This document shows positions 10,569 through 23,880 of a DNA stretch of 64,000 nt, one piece after another. Every line of letters begins with the position of its first letter. The stretch's first letter is position 1. The DNA lies in contig NC_083388.1 of NCBI RefSeq assembly GCF_031755915.1, positions 22,532,001-22,596,000 on the forward strand. The letters run 5' to 3'. Both the position numbers and the translations under genes were made by a program. Source of the DNA: Ziziphus jujuba (Eukaryota > Streptophyta > Magnoliopsida > Rosales > Rhamnaceae). The notes under the pieces were generated by a model. That model saw nothing but the letters and a program-made list of their open reading frames with translations. It made no database searches and was not told where the DNA came from.

Positions 10569-12537
10569 TTCAGAAGTCGAAACTCTAATAACACACTAAT
10601 CCAAACAATATGCTAACAGATATTGAGAAAAGTCATATTATCTCAATTTAAGAAAGTGATAAGTACGGTAAAACTATCTAACCTAACCTACATGCACACA
10701 GGCTCTAGAAAAATACTTTTCTAACTAATTTTCAGAAGTCGAAACTTTAATAACACTAATCCAAAATAATGTGCTAACAGATATTGAGAAAAGTAATATT
10801 TTCTCAATGATTAAATAAATATTTTCTCAAAGATTAAACTGTAATTGAAGAAAGTAATAAGTACGGTAAAACTATCTCACCTAACCTACATGCACACAGG
10901 CTCTGCAAAAACACTTTTCTAACTAATCTTCAGAAGTCGAAACTCTAATAACACACTAATCCAAACAATATGCTAACAGATATTGAGAAAAGTCATATTA
11001 TCTCAATTTAAGAAAGTGATAAGTACGGTAAAACTATCTAACCTAACCTACATGCACACAGGCTCTAGAAAAATACTTTTCTAACTAATTTTCAGAAGTC
11101 GAAACTCTAATAACACTAATCCAAAACAATGTGCTAACAGATATTGAGAAAAGCCATATTTTCTCAATGATTAAATAAATATTTTCTCAATGATTAAACT
11201 GTAATTGAAGAAAGTGATAAGTACGGTAAAACTATCTAACCTAACCTACATGCATACAGGCTCTGCAAAAACACTTTTCTAACTAACCTTCAGAAGTCGA
11301 AACTCTAATAACACACTAATCCAAACAATATGCTAACAGATAATGAGAAAAGTCATATTATCTCAATTTAAGAAAGTGATAAGTACGGTAAAACTATCTA
11401 ACCTAACCTACATGCACACAAGCTCTAGAAAAATACTTTTCTAACTAATTTTCAGAAGTCGAAACTCTAATAACACTAACCCAAAACAATGTGCTAACAG
11501 ATATTGAGAAAAGTCATATTATCTCAATTTAAAAAAGTGATAAGTACGGTAAAACTATCTAACCTAACCTACATGCATACAGGCTCTGTAAAAACACCTT
11601 TCTAACTAATCTTCAGAAGTCGAAACTCTAAGAACACACTAATCCAAAACAATGTGCTAACAGATATTGAGAAAAGCCATATTTTCTCAATGATTAAATA
11701 AATATTTTCTCAATGATTAAACTGTAATTGAAGAAAGTGATAAGTACGGTAAAACTATTTAACCTAACCTACATGCACACAGGCTCTGCGAAAACACTTT
11801 TCTAACTAATCTTCAGAAGTCGAAACTCTAATAACACACTAATGCAAAAAAATATGCTAACAGATATTGAAAAAAGCCGTATTTTCTCAATGATTAAATA
11901 AATATTTTCTCAATAATTAAACTGTAATTGAAGAAAGTGATAAGTACGGTAAAACTATTTAACCTAACCTACATGCACACAGGCTCTGCGAAAACACTTT
12001 TCTAACTAATCTTCAGAAGTCGAAACTCTAATAACACACTAATGCAAAACAATATGCTAACAGATATTGAGAAAAGTCATATTATCTCAATTTAAAAAAG
12101 TGATAAGTACGGTAAAACTATCTAACCTAACCTACATGCATACAGGCTCTGTAAAAACACCTTTCTAACTAATCTTCAGAAGTCGAAACTCTAAGAACAC
12201 ACTAATCCAAAACAATGTGCTAACAGATATTGAGAAAAGCCGTATTTTCTCAATGATTAAATAAATATTTTCTCAATAATTAAACTGTAATTGAAGAAAG
12301 TGATAAGTACGGTAAAACTATTTAACCTAACCTACATGCACACAGGCTCTGCGAAAACACTTTTCTAACTAATCTTCAGAAGTCGAAACTCTAATAACAC
12401 ACTAATGCAAAACAATATGCTAACAGATATTGAGAAAAGTCATATTATCTCAATTTAAAAAAGTGATAAGTACGGTAAAACTATCTAACCTAACCTACAT
12501 GCATACAGGCTCTGTAAAAACACCTTTCTAACTAATC
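10569..12537 (+). repeat. Segment B, second copy
   Basis: Second copy of 7838-9806 at offset 2731, with the same markers. Its last dimer (12175-12537) also belongs to the left end of the second A copy, so the two copied segments overlap there. Confidence 0.85.
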
Positions 12538-14216
12538 TTCAGAAGTCGAAACTCTAATAACACACTAATCCAAAACAATGTGCTAACAGATATTGAGAAA
12601 AGCCATATTTTCTCAATGATTAAATAAATATTTACTCAATGATTAAACTGTAATTGAAGAAAGTGATAAGTACGGTAAAACTATTTAACCTAACCTACAT
12701 GCACACAGGCTCTGCGAAAACACTTTTCTAACTAATCTTCAGAAGTCGAAACTCTAATAACACACTAATGCAAAACAATATGCTAACAGATATTGAGAAA
12801 AGTCATATTATCTCAATTTAAAAAAGTGATAAGTACGGTAAAACTATCTAACCTAACCTACATGCATACAGGCTCTGTAAAAACACCTTTCTAGCTAATC
12901 TTCAGAAGTCGAAACTCTAATAACACTAATCCAAAACAATGTGCTAACAGATATTGAGAAAAGCCATATTTTCTCAATGATTAAATAAATATTTACTCAA
13001 TGATTAAACTGTAATTGAAGAAAGTGATAAGTACGGTAAAACTATCTAACCTAACCTACATGCACACAGGCTCTGCAAAAACACTTTTCTAACTAATCTT
13101 CAGAAGTCGAAACTCTAATAACACACTAATCCAAACAATATGCTAACAGATATTGAGAAAAGTCATATTATCTCAATTTAAGAAAGTGATAAGTACGGTA
13201 AAACTATCTAACCTAACCTACATGCACACAGGCTCTAGAAAAATACTTTTCTAACTAATTTTCAGAAGTCGAAACTCTAATAACACTAATCCAAAACAAT
13301 GTGCTAACAGATATTGAGAAAAGCCGTATTTTCTCAATGATTAAATAAATATTTTCTCAATGATTAAACTGTAATTGAAGAAAGTGATAAGTACGGTAAA
13401 ACTATCTAACCTAACCTACATGCACACAGGCTCTGCAAAAACACTTTTCTAACTAATCTTCAGAAGTCGAAACTCTAATAACACACTAATCCAAACAATA
13501 TGCTAACAGATATTGAGAAAAGTCATATTATCTCAATTTAAGAAAGTGATAAGTACGGTAAAACTATCTAACCTAGCCTACATGCACACAGGCTCTAGAA
13601 AAATACTTTTCTAACTAATTTTCAGAAGTCGAAACTCTAATAACACTAATCCAAAACAATGTGCTAACAGATATTGAGAAAAGTCATATTTTCTCAATGA
13701 TTAAATAAATATTTTCTCAATCATTAAACAGTAATTGAAGAAAGTGATAAGTACGGTAAAACTATCTAACCTAACCTACATTCACATAGGCTCTAGAAAA
13801 ATACTTTTCTAACTAATTTTCAGAAGTCGAAACTCTAATAACACTAATCCAAAATAATGTGCTAACAGATATTGAGAAAAGTAATATTTTCTCAATGATT
13901 AAATAAATATTTTCTCAATGATTAAACTGTAATTGAAGAAAGTGATAAGTACGGTAAAACTATCTCACCTAACCTACATGCACACAGGCTCTGCGAAAAC
14001 ACCTTTCTAACTAATCTTCAGAAGTCGAAACTCTAAGAACACACTAATCCAAAACAATGTGCTAACAGATATTGAGAAAAGCCATATTTTCTCAATGATT
14101 AAATAAATATTTTCTCAATGATTAAACTGTAATTGAAGAAAGTGATAAGTACGGTAAAACTATCTAACCTAACCTACATGCACACAGGCTCTGCAAAAAC
14201 ACTTTTCTAACTAACC
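12175..14216 (+). repeat. Segment A, second copy
   Basis: Second copy of 5796-7837 at offset 6379. It is followed by a 162-bp S (14217-14378) whose tail is AAGCTCTAG rather than AGGCTCTAG as in the first copy, so the match ends inside that monomer. Confidence 0.85.
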
Positions 14217-14378
14217 TTCAGAAGTCGAAACTCTAATAACACACTAATCCAAACAATATGCTAACAGATATTGAGAAAAGTCATATTATCTCAATTTAAG
14301 AAAGTGATAAGTACGGTAAAACTATCTAACCTAACCTACATGCACACAAGCTCTAGAAAAATACTTTTCTAACTAATT

Positions 14379-15798
14379 TTCAGAAGTCGAAACTCTAATA
14401 ACACTAACCCAAAACAATGTGCTAACAGATATTGAGAAAAGTCATATTATCTCAATTTAAAAAAGTGATAAGTACGGTAAAACTATCTAACCTAACCTAC
14501 ATGCATACAGGCTCTGTAAAAACACCTTTCTAACTAATCTTCAGAAGTCGAAACTTTAAGAACACACTAATCCAAAACAATGTGCTAACAGATATTGAGA
14601 AAAGCCATATTTTCTCAATGATTAAATAAATATTTTCTCAATGATTAAACTGTAATTGAAGAAAGTGATAAGTACGGTAAAACTATCTAACCTAACCTAC
14701 ATGCATACAGGCTCTGTAAAAACACCTTTCTAACTAATCTTCAGAAGTCGAAACTCTAACAACACACTAATGCAAAACAATATGCTAACAGATATTGAGA
14801 AAAGTCATATTATCTCAAATTAAGAAAGTGATAAGTACGGTAAAACTATCTAACCTAACCTACATGCACACAAGCTCTAGAAAAATACTTTTCTAACTAA
14901 TTTTCAGAAGTCGAAACTCTAATAACACTAATCCAAAACAATGTGCTAACAGATATTGAAAAAAGTCATATTTTCTCAATGATTAAACTGTAATTGAAGA
15001 AAGTGATAAGTACGGTAAAACTATCTAACCTAACCTACATGCACACAGGCTCTAGAAAAATACTTTTCTAACTAATTTTCAGAAGTCGAAACTCTAATAA
15101 CACTAATCCAAAATAATGTGCTAACAGATATTGAGAAAAGTAATATTTTCTCAATGATTAAATAAATATTTTCTCAATGATTAAACTGTAATTGAAGAAA
15201 GTGATAAGTACGGTAAAACTATCTCATCTAACCTACATGCACACAGGCTCTGCGAAAACTCCTTTCTAACTAATCTTCAGAAGTCGAAACTCTAAGAACA
15301 CACTAATCCAAAACAATGTGCTAACAGATATTGAGAAAAGCCATATTTTCTCAATGATTAAATAAATATTTTCTCAATGATTAAACTGTAATTGAAGAAA
15401 GTGATAAGTACGGTAAAACTATCTAACCTAACCTACATGCACACAGGCTCTGCAAAAACACTTTTCTAACTAACCTTCAGAAGTCGAAACTCTAATAACA
15501 CACTAATCCAAACAATATGATAACAGATATTGAGAAAAGTCATCTTACCTCAATTTAAGTAAGTGATAAGTACGGTAAAACTATCTAACCTAACCTACAT
15601 GCACACAGGCTCTAGAAAAATACTTTTCCAACTAATTTTCAGAAGTCGAAACTCTAATAACACTAACCCAAAACAATGTGCTAACAGATATTGAGAAAAG
15701 TCATATTATCTCAATTTAAAAAAGTGATAAGTAGAGTAAAACTCTCTAACCTAACCTACATGCATACAGGCTCTGTAAAAACACCTTTCTAACGAATC
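14379..15798 (+). repeat. Eight-monomer block whose last part recurs twice, 19870 and 29336 bp away
   Basis: The order is S L S I L L S S. From the intermediate monomer at 14903 onward the block matches 34773-35668 (offset 19870) and 44239-45134. The last two monomers carry a distinctive set: CATCTTACCTCAATTTAAGT, CTTTTCCAACT, AAGTAGAGTAAAACTCTC and CTAACGAATC (about 15791, 35661 and 45127). This is the longest-range relationship I traced in the window. Confidence 0.85.
14903..15077 (+). repeat. Intermediate (I) monomer, 175 bp
   Basis: It is equal to a 198-bp L lacking exactly the 23-bp internal duplication: one TATTTTCTCAATGATTAAA followed directly by CTGTAATTGAAG. It also reads ATTGAAAAAAGTCAT, a change that breaks the dyad arm. 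It is the first of six with this signature (others at 23308, 27698, 34773, 41500, 44239). Confidence 0.92.
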
Positions 15799-16161
15799 TT
15801 CAGAAGTCGAAACTCTAAGAACACACTAATCCAAAACAATGTGCTAACAGATATTGAGAAAAGCCGTATTTTCTCAATGATTAAATAAATATTTTCTCAA
15901 TAATTAAACTGTAATTGAAGAAAGTGATAAGTACGGTAAAACTATTTAACCTAACCTACATGCACACAGGCTCTGCGAAAACACTTTTCTAACTAATCTT
16001 CAGAAGTCGAAACTCTAATAACACACTAATGCAAAACAATATGCTAACAGATATTGAGAAAAGTCATATTATCTCAATTTAAAAAAGTGATAAGTACGGT
16101 AAAACTATCTAACCTAACCTACATGCATACAGGCTCTGTAAAAACACCTTTCTAACTAATT
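15799..16161 (+). repeat. L-S dimer with a hybrid tail
   Basis: The L (15799-15998) has the CCGT and AATAATTAAAC set. The S (15999-16161) has the 163-bp start and the CTGTAAAAACACC tail but ends CTAACTAATT, the ending normally linked to the CTCTAGAAAAATAC tail. The next monomer then has the 2-bp-short start. This looks like an exchange point close to 16155. Confidence 0.7.
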
Positions 16162-19100
16162 TTCAGAAGTCGAAACTCTAATAACACTAATCCAAAATAA
16201 TGTGCTAACAGATATTGAGAAAAGTAATATTTTCTCAATGATTAAATAAATATTTTCTCAATGATTAAACTGTAATTGAAGAAAGTGATAAGTACGGTAA
16301 AACTATCTCACCTAACCTACATGCACACAGGCTCTGCGAAAACACCTTTCTAACTAATCTTTAGAAGTCGAAACTCTAAGAACACACTAATCCAAAACAA
16401 TGTGCTAACAGATATTGAGAAAAGCCATATTTTCTCAATGATTAAATAAATATTTTCTCAATGATTAAACTGTAATTGAAGAAAGTGATAAGTACGGTAA
16501 AACTATCTAACCTAACCTACATGCACACAGGCTCTGCAAAAACACTTTTCTAACTAACCTTCAGAAGTCGAAACTCTAATAACACACTAATCCAAACAAT
16601 ATGCTAACAGATATTGAGAAAAGTCATATTATCTCAATTTAAGAAAGTGATAAGTACGGTAAAACTATCTAACCTAACCTACATGCACACAAGCTCTAGA
16701 AAAATACTTTTCTAACTAATTTTCAGAAGTCGAAACTCTAATAACACTAACCCAAAACAATGTGCTAACAGATATTGAGAAAAGTCATATTATCTCAATT
16801 TAAAAAAGTGATAAGTACGGTAAAACTATCTAACCTAACCTACATGCATACAGGCTCTGTAAAAACACCTTTCTAACTAATCTTCAGAAGTCGAAACTCT
16901 AAGAACACACTAATCCAAAACAATGTGCTAACAGATATTGAGAAAAGCCATATTTTCTCAATGATTAAATAAATATTTTCTCAATGATTAAACTGTAATT
17001 GAAGAAAGTGATAAGTACGGTAAAACTATCTAACCTAACCTACATGCAAACAGGCTCTGTAAAAACACCTTTCTAACTAATCTTCAGAAGTCGAAACTCT
17101 AATAACACACTAATCCAAAACAATGTGCTAACAGATATTGAGAAAAGTCATATTTTGTCAATGATTAAATAAATATTTTCTCAATTATTAAACTGTAATT
17201 GAAGAAAGTGATAAGTACGGTAAAACTATCTAACCTAACCTACATGCACACAGGCTCTGCAAAAACACTTTTCTAACTAATCTTCAGAAGTCGAAACTCT
17301 AATAACACACTAATCCAGACAATATGCTAACAGATATTGAGAAAAGTCATATTATCTCAATTTAAGAAAGTGATAAGTACGGTAAAACTGTCTAACCTAA
17401 CCTACATGCACACAGGCTCTAGAAAAATACTTTTCTAACTAATTTTCAGAAGTCGAAACTCTAATAACACTAATCCAAAACAATGTGCTAACAGATATTG
17501 AGAAAAGTCATATTTTCTCAATGATTAAATAAATATTTTCTCAATGATTAAACTGTAATTGAAGAAAGTGATAAGTACGGTAAAACTATCTAACCTAACC
17601 TACATGCACACAGGCTCTAGAAAAATACTTTTCTAACTAATTTTCAGAAGTCGAAACTCTAATAACACTAATCCAAAACAATGTGCTAACAGATATTGAG
17701 AAAAGTCATATTTTCTCAATGATTAAATAAATATTTTCTCAATGATTAAACTGTAATTGAAGAAAGTGATAAGTACGGTAAAACTATCTAACCTAACCTA
17801 CATGCACACAGGCTCTAGAAAAATACTTTTCTAACTAATTTTCAGAAGTCGAAACTCTAATAACACTAATCCAAAATAATGTGCTAACAGATATTGAGAA
17901 AAGTAATATTTTCTCAATGATTAAATAAATATTTTCTCAATGATTAAACTGTAATTGAAGAAAGTGATAAGTACGGTAAAACTATCTCACCTAACCTACA
18001 TGCACACAGGCTCTGCGAAAACACCTTTCTAACTAATCTTCAGAAGTCGAAACTCTAAGAACACACTAATCCAAAACAATGTGCTAACAGATATTGAGAA
18101 AAGCCATATTTTCTCAATTATTAAATAAATATTTTCTCAATGATTAAACTGTAATTGAAGAAAGTGATAAGTACGGTAAAACTATCTAACCTAACCTACA
18201 TGCACACAGGCTCTGCAAAAACACTTTTCTAACTAACCTTCAGAAGTCGAAACTCTAATAACACACTAATCCAAACAATATGCTAACAGATATTGAGAAA
18301 AGTCATATTATCTCAATTTAAGAAAGTGATAAGTACGGTAAAACTATCTAACCTAACCTACATGCACACAAGCTCTAGAAAAATACTTTTCTAACTAATT
18401 TTCAGAAGTCGAAACTCTAATAACACTAACCCAAAACAATGTGCTAACAGATATTGAGAAAAGTCATATTATCTCAATTTAAAAAAGTGATAAGTACGGT
18501 AAAACTATCTAACCTAACCTACATGCATACAGGCTCTGTAAAAACACCTTTCTAACTAATCTTCAGAAGTCGAAACTCTAAGAACACACTAATCCAAAAC
18601 AATGTGCTAACAGATATTGAGAAAAGCCATATTTTCTCAATGATTAAATAAATATTTTCTCAATGATTAAACTGTAATTGAAGAAAGTGATAAGTACGGT
18701 AAAACTATCTAACCTAACCTACATGCATACAGGCTCTGTAAAAACACCTTTCTAACTAATCTTCAGAAGTCGAAACTCTAATAACACACTAATCCAAAAC
18801 AATGTGCTAACAGATATTGAGAAAAGTCATATTTTCTCAATGATTAAATAAATATTTTCTCAATTATTAAACTGTAATTGAAGAAAGTGATAAGTACGGT
18901 AAAACTATCTAACCTAACCTACATGCACACAGGCTCTGCAAAAACACTTTTCTAACTAATCTTCAGAAGTCGAAACTCTAATAACACACTAATCCAAACA
19001 ATATGCTAACAGATATTGAGAAAAGTCATATTATCTCAATTTAAGAAAGTGATAAGTACGGTAAAACTGTCTAACCTAACCTACATGCACACAGGCTCTA

Positions 19101-19298
19101 GAAAAATACTTTTCTAACTAATTTTCAGAAGTCGAAACTCTAATAACACTAATCCAAAACAATGTGCTAACAGATATTGAGAAAAGTCATATTTTCTCAA
19201 TGATTAAACTGTAATTGAAGAAAGTGATAAGTACGGTAAAACTATCTAACCTAACCTACATGCACACAGGCTCTAGAAAAATACTTTTCTAACTAATT
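16162..19298 (+). repeat. Tandem 1679-bp higher-order repeat, about two units
   Basis: Unit one is 16162-17840 (L L S S L L S L L). Unit two is 17841-19298 (L L S S L L S I), where the last two L monomers are replaced by one intermediate monomer. The marker GGTAAAACTGTC occurs at 17391 and 19070, exactly 1679 apart, and both units have AATTATTAAAC in the same L. A private TTTTGTCAAT occurs in unit one (L at 17083) and TTTAGAAGTC at 16360. A close relative with period 1681 is at 46058-49419. Confidence 0.85.
19124..19298 (+). repeat. Intermediate (I) monomer without the GAAAAAAG change, 175 bp
   Basis: It has the same 23-bp absence but keeps ATTGAGAAAAGTCAT, and it sits where an L stands in the neighbouring 1679-bp unit. 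It therefore probably arose separately from the other 175-bp monomers. Confidence 0.9.
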
Positions 19299-20345
19299 TT
19301 CAGAAGTCGAAACTCTAATAACACTAATCCAAAATAATGTGCTAACAGATATTGAGAAAAGTAATATTTTCTCAATGATTAAATAAATATTTTCTCAATG
19401 ATTAAACTGTAATTGAAGAAAGTGATAAGTACGGTAAAACTATCTAACCTAACCTACATGGACACAGGCTCTGCAAAAACACTTTTCTAACTAAGCTTCA
19501 GAAGTCGAAACTCTAATAACACACTAATCCAAACAATATGCTAACAGATATTGAGAAAAGTCATATTATCTCAATTTAAGAAAGTGATAAGTACGGTAAA
19601 ACTATCTAACCTAACCTACATGCACACAAGCTCTAGAAAAATACTTTTCTAACTAATTTTCAGAAGTCGAAACTCTAATAACACTAACCCAAAACAATGT
19701 GCTAACAGATATTGAGAAAAGTCATATTATCTCAATTTAAAAAAGTGATAAGTACGGTAAAACTATCTAACCTAACCTACATGCATACAGGCTCTGTAAA
19801 AACACCTTTCTAACTAATCTTCAGAAGTCGAAACTCTAAGAACACACTAATCCAAAACAATGTGCTAACAGATATTGAGAAAAGCCGTATTTTCTCAATG
19901 ATTAAATAAATATTTTCTCAATAATTAAACTGTAATTGAAGAAAGTGATAAGTACGGTAAAACTATTTAACCTAACCTACATGCACACAGGCTCTGCGAA
20001 AACACTTTTCTAACTAATCTTCAGAAGTCGAAACTCTAATAACACACTAATGCAAAACAATATGCTAACAGATATTGAGAAAAGTCATATTATCTCAATT
20101 TGAAAAAGTGATAAGTACGGTAAAACTATCTAAGCTAACCTACATGCATACAGGCTCTGTAAAAACACCTTTCTAACTAATCTTCAGAAGTCGAAACTCT
20201 AATAACACACTAATCCAAAACAATGTGCTAACAGATATTGAGAAAAGAAATATTATCTCAATTTAAGAAAGTGATAAGTACGGTAAAACTATCTAACCTA
20301 ACCTACATGCACACAGGCTCTAGAAAAATACTTTTCTAACTAATT
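19299..20345 (+). repeat. Mosaic stretch: L S S L S S
   Basis: The L at 19299 ends with CATGGACACAGG, and the S at 19497 is preceded by CTAAGCTTCAG, a HindIII-type change. The same pair recurs at 23841 and 28231. The monomer at 20183-20345 is an S with a private AAAGAAATATTATC sequence. A private GAAAAAGTGATAAG occurs near 20102 and CTAAGCTAACC near 20132. Confidence 0.75.
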
Positions 20346-21824
20346 TTCAGAAGTCGAAACTCTAATAACACTAATCCAAAACAATGTGCTAACAGATATT
20401 GAGAAAAGCCATATTTTCTCAATGATTAAATAAATATTTTCTCAATGATTAAACTGTAATTGAAGAAAGTGATAAGTACGGTAAAACTATCTAACCTAAC
20501 CTACATGCACACAGGCTCTGCAAAAACACTTTTCTAACTAATCTTCAGAAGTCGAAACTCTAATAACACACTAATCCAAACAATATGCTAACAGATATTG
20601 AGAAAAGTCATATTATCTCAATTTAAGAAAGTGATAAGTACGGTAAAACTATCTAACCTAACCTACATGCACACAGGCTCTAGAAAAATACTTTTCTAAC
20701 TAATTTTCAGAAGTCGAAACTCTAATAACACTAATCCAAAACAATGTGCTAACAGATATTGAGAAAAGTCATATTTTCTCAATGATTAAATAAATATTTT
20801 CTCAATGATTAAACAGTAATTGAAGAAAGTGATAAGTACGGTAAAACTATCTAACCTAACCTACATGCACATAGGCTCTAGAAAAATACTTTTCTAACTA
20901 ATTTTCAGAAGTCGAAACTCTAATAACACTAATCCAAAGTAATGTGCTAACAGATATTGAGAAAAGTAATATTTTCTCAATGATTAAATAAATATTTTCT
21001 CAATGATTAAACTGTAATTGAAGAAAGTGATAAGTACGGTAAAACTATCTCACCTAACCTACATGCACACAGGCTCTGCGAAAACACCTTTCTAACTAAT
21101 CTTCAGAAGTCGAAACTCTAAGAACACACTAATCCAAAATAATGTGCTAACAGATGTTGAGAAAAGCCATATTTTCTCAATGATTAAATAAATATTTTCT
21201 CAATGATTAAACTGTAATTGAAGAAAGTGATAAGCACGGTAAAACTATCTAACCTAACCTACATGCACACAGGCTCTGCAAAAACACTTTTCTAACTAAC
21301 CTTCAGAAGTCGAAACTCTAATAACACACTAATCCAAACAATATGCTAACAGATATTGAGAAAAGTCATATTATCTCAATTTAAGAAAGTGATAAGTACG
21401 GTAAAACTATCTAACCTAACCTACATGCACACAAGCTCTAGAAAAATACTTTTCTAACTAATTTTCAGAAGTCGAAACTCTAATAACACTAACCCAAAAC
21501 AATGTGCTAACAGATATTGAGAAAAGTCATATTATCTCAATTTAAAAAAGTGATAAGTACGGTAAAACTATCTAACCTAACCTACATGCATACAGGCTCT
21601 GTAAAAACACCTTTCTAACTAATCTTCAGAAGTCGAAACTTTAAGAACACACTAATCCAAAACAATGTGCTAACAGATATTGAGAAAAGCCATATTTTCT
21701 CAATGATTAAATAAATATTTTCTCAATGATTAAACTGTAATTGAAGAAAGTGATAAGTACGGTAAAACTATCTAACCTAACCTACATGCATACAGGCTCT
21801 GTAAAAACACCTTTCTAACTAATC
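20346..21824 (+). repeat. Copy of 13261-14739 at offset 7085
   Basis: Eight monomers (L S L L L S S L) match 13261-14739. Shared features are the AAACAGTAATTG variant, an ATAGGCTCTAG tail, the run of three L, and the AAACTTTAAGAAC start of the final L (14540/21625). Private changes here include CCAAAGTAATG (20934), CAGATGTTGAG and AAGCACGG, so this copy is a little more diverged. Confidence 0.78.
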
Positions 21825-23880
21825 TTCAGAAGTCGAAACTCTAATAACACTAATCCAAAATAATGTGCTAACAGATATTGAGAAAAGTAATATTTTCTCA
21901 ATGATTAAATAAATATTTTCTCAATGATTAAACTGTAATTGAAGAAAGTGATAAGTACGGTAAAACTATCTCACCTAACCTACATGCACACAGGCTCTGC
22001 GAAAACACCTTTCTAACTAATCTTCAGAAGTCGAAACTCTAAGAACACACTAATCCAAAACAATGTGCTAACAGATATTGAGAAAAGCCATATTTTCCCA
22101 ATGATTAAATAAATATTTTCTCAATGATTAAACTGTAATTGAAGAAAGTGATAAGTACGGTAAAACTATCTAACCTAACCTACATGCACACAGGCTCTGC
22201 AAAAACACTTTTCTAACTAACCTTCAGAAGTCGAAACTCTAATAACACACTAATCCAAACAATATGCTAACAGATATTGAGAAAAGTCATATTATCTCAA
22301 TTTAAGAAAGTGATAAGTACAGTAAAACTATCTAACCTAACCTACATGCACACAAGCTCTAGAAAAATACTTTTCTAACTAATTTTCAGAAGTCGAAACT
22401 CTAATAACACTAACCCAAAACAATGTGCTAACAGATATTGAGAAAAGTCATATTATCTCAATTTAAAAAAGTGATAAGTACGGTAAAACTATCTAACCTA
22501 ACCTACATGCATACAGTCTCTGTAAAAACACCTTTCTAACTAATCTTCAGAAGTCGAAACTCTAAGAACACACTAATCCAAAACAATGTGCTAACAGATA
22601 TTGAGAAAAGCCATATTTTCTCAATGATTAAATAAATATTTTCTCAATGATTAAACTGTAATTGAAGAAAGTGATAAGTACGGTAAAACTATCTAACCTA
22701 ACCTACATGCATACAGGCTCTGTAAAAACACCTTTCTAACTAATCTTCAGAAGTCGAAACTCTAATAACACACTAATCCAAAACAATGTGCTAACAGATA
22801 TTGAGAAAAGTCATATTTTCTTAATGATTAACTAAATATTTTCTCAATGATTAAACTGTAATTGACGAAAGTGATAAGTACGGTAAAACTATCTAACCTA
22901 ACCTACATGCACACACGCTCTGCAAAAACACTTTTCTAACTAACCTTCAGAAGTCGAAACTCTAATAACACACTAATCCAAAACAATGTGCTAACAGATA
23001 TTGAGAAAAGTCATATTTTCTCAATGATTAAATAAATATTTTCTCAATGATTAAACTGTAATTGACGAAAGTGATAAGTACGGTAAAACTATCTAACCTA
23101 ACCTACATGCACACAGGCTCTGCAAAAACACTTTTCTAACTAACCTTCAGAAGTCGAAACTCTAATAACACACTAATCCAAACAATATGCTAACAGATAT
23201 TGAGAAAAGTCATATTATCTCAATTTAAGAAAGTGATAAGTAGGGTAAAACTATCTAACCTAACCTACATGCACACAAGCTCTAGAAAAATACTTTTCTA
23301 ACTAATTTTCAGAAGTCGAAACTCTAATAACACTAATCCAAAACAATGTGCTAACAGATATTGAAAAAAGTCATATTTTCTCAATGATTAAACTGTAATT
23401 GAAGAAAGTGATAAGTACGATAAAACTATCTAACCTAACCTACATGCACACAGGCTCTAGAAAAATACTTTTCTAACTAATTTTCAGAAGTCGAAACTCT
23501 AATAACACTAATCCAAAATAATGTGCTAACAGATATTGAGAAAAGTAATATTTTCTCAATGATTAAATAAATATTTTCTCAATGATTAAACTGTAATTGA
23601 AGAAAGTGATAAGTACGGTAAAACTATCTCACCTAACCTACATGCACACAGGCTCTGCGAAAACTCCTTTCTAACTAATCTTCAGAAGTCGAAACTCTAA
23701 GAACACACTAATCCAAAACAATGTGCTAACAGATATTGAGAAAAGCCATATTTTCTCAATGATAAAATAAATATTTTCTCAATGATTAAACTGTAATTGA
23801 AGAAAGTGATAAGTACGGTAAAACTATCTAACCTAACCTACATGGACACAGGCTCTGCAAAAACACTTTTCTAACTAAGC
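21625..23880 (+). repeat. Diverged relative of the 2739-bp higher-order repeat
   Basis: The order L L L S S L L (L) S I L L corresponds to 33291-35345 at offset about 11665. Shared markers are AAACTTTAAGAAC, AAGTACAGTAAAAC in an S (22317 region, 33981, 40710, 43450 regions), and TTGACGAAAG in an L. It has one additional L (22946-23145) relative to the other copies, so it is a 13-monomer stretch where the others have 12. Confidence 0.75.
23308..23482 (+). repeat. Intermediate (I) monomer, 175 bp
   Basis: It has the GAAAAAAGTCAT signature plus AAGTACGATAAAAC. The copy in the second 4390-bp unit is at 27698. Confidence 0.9.
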
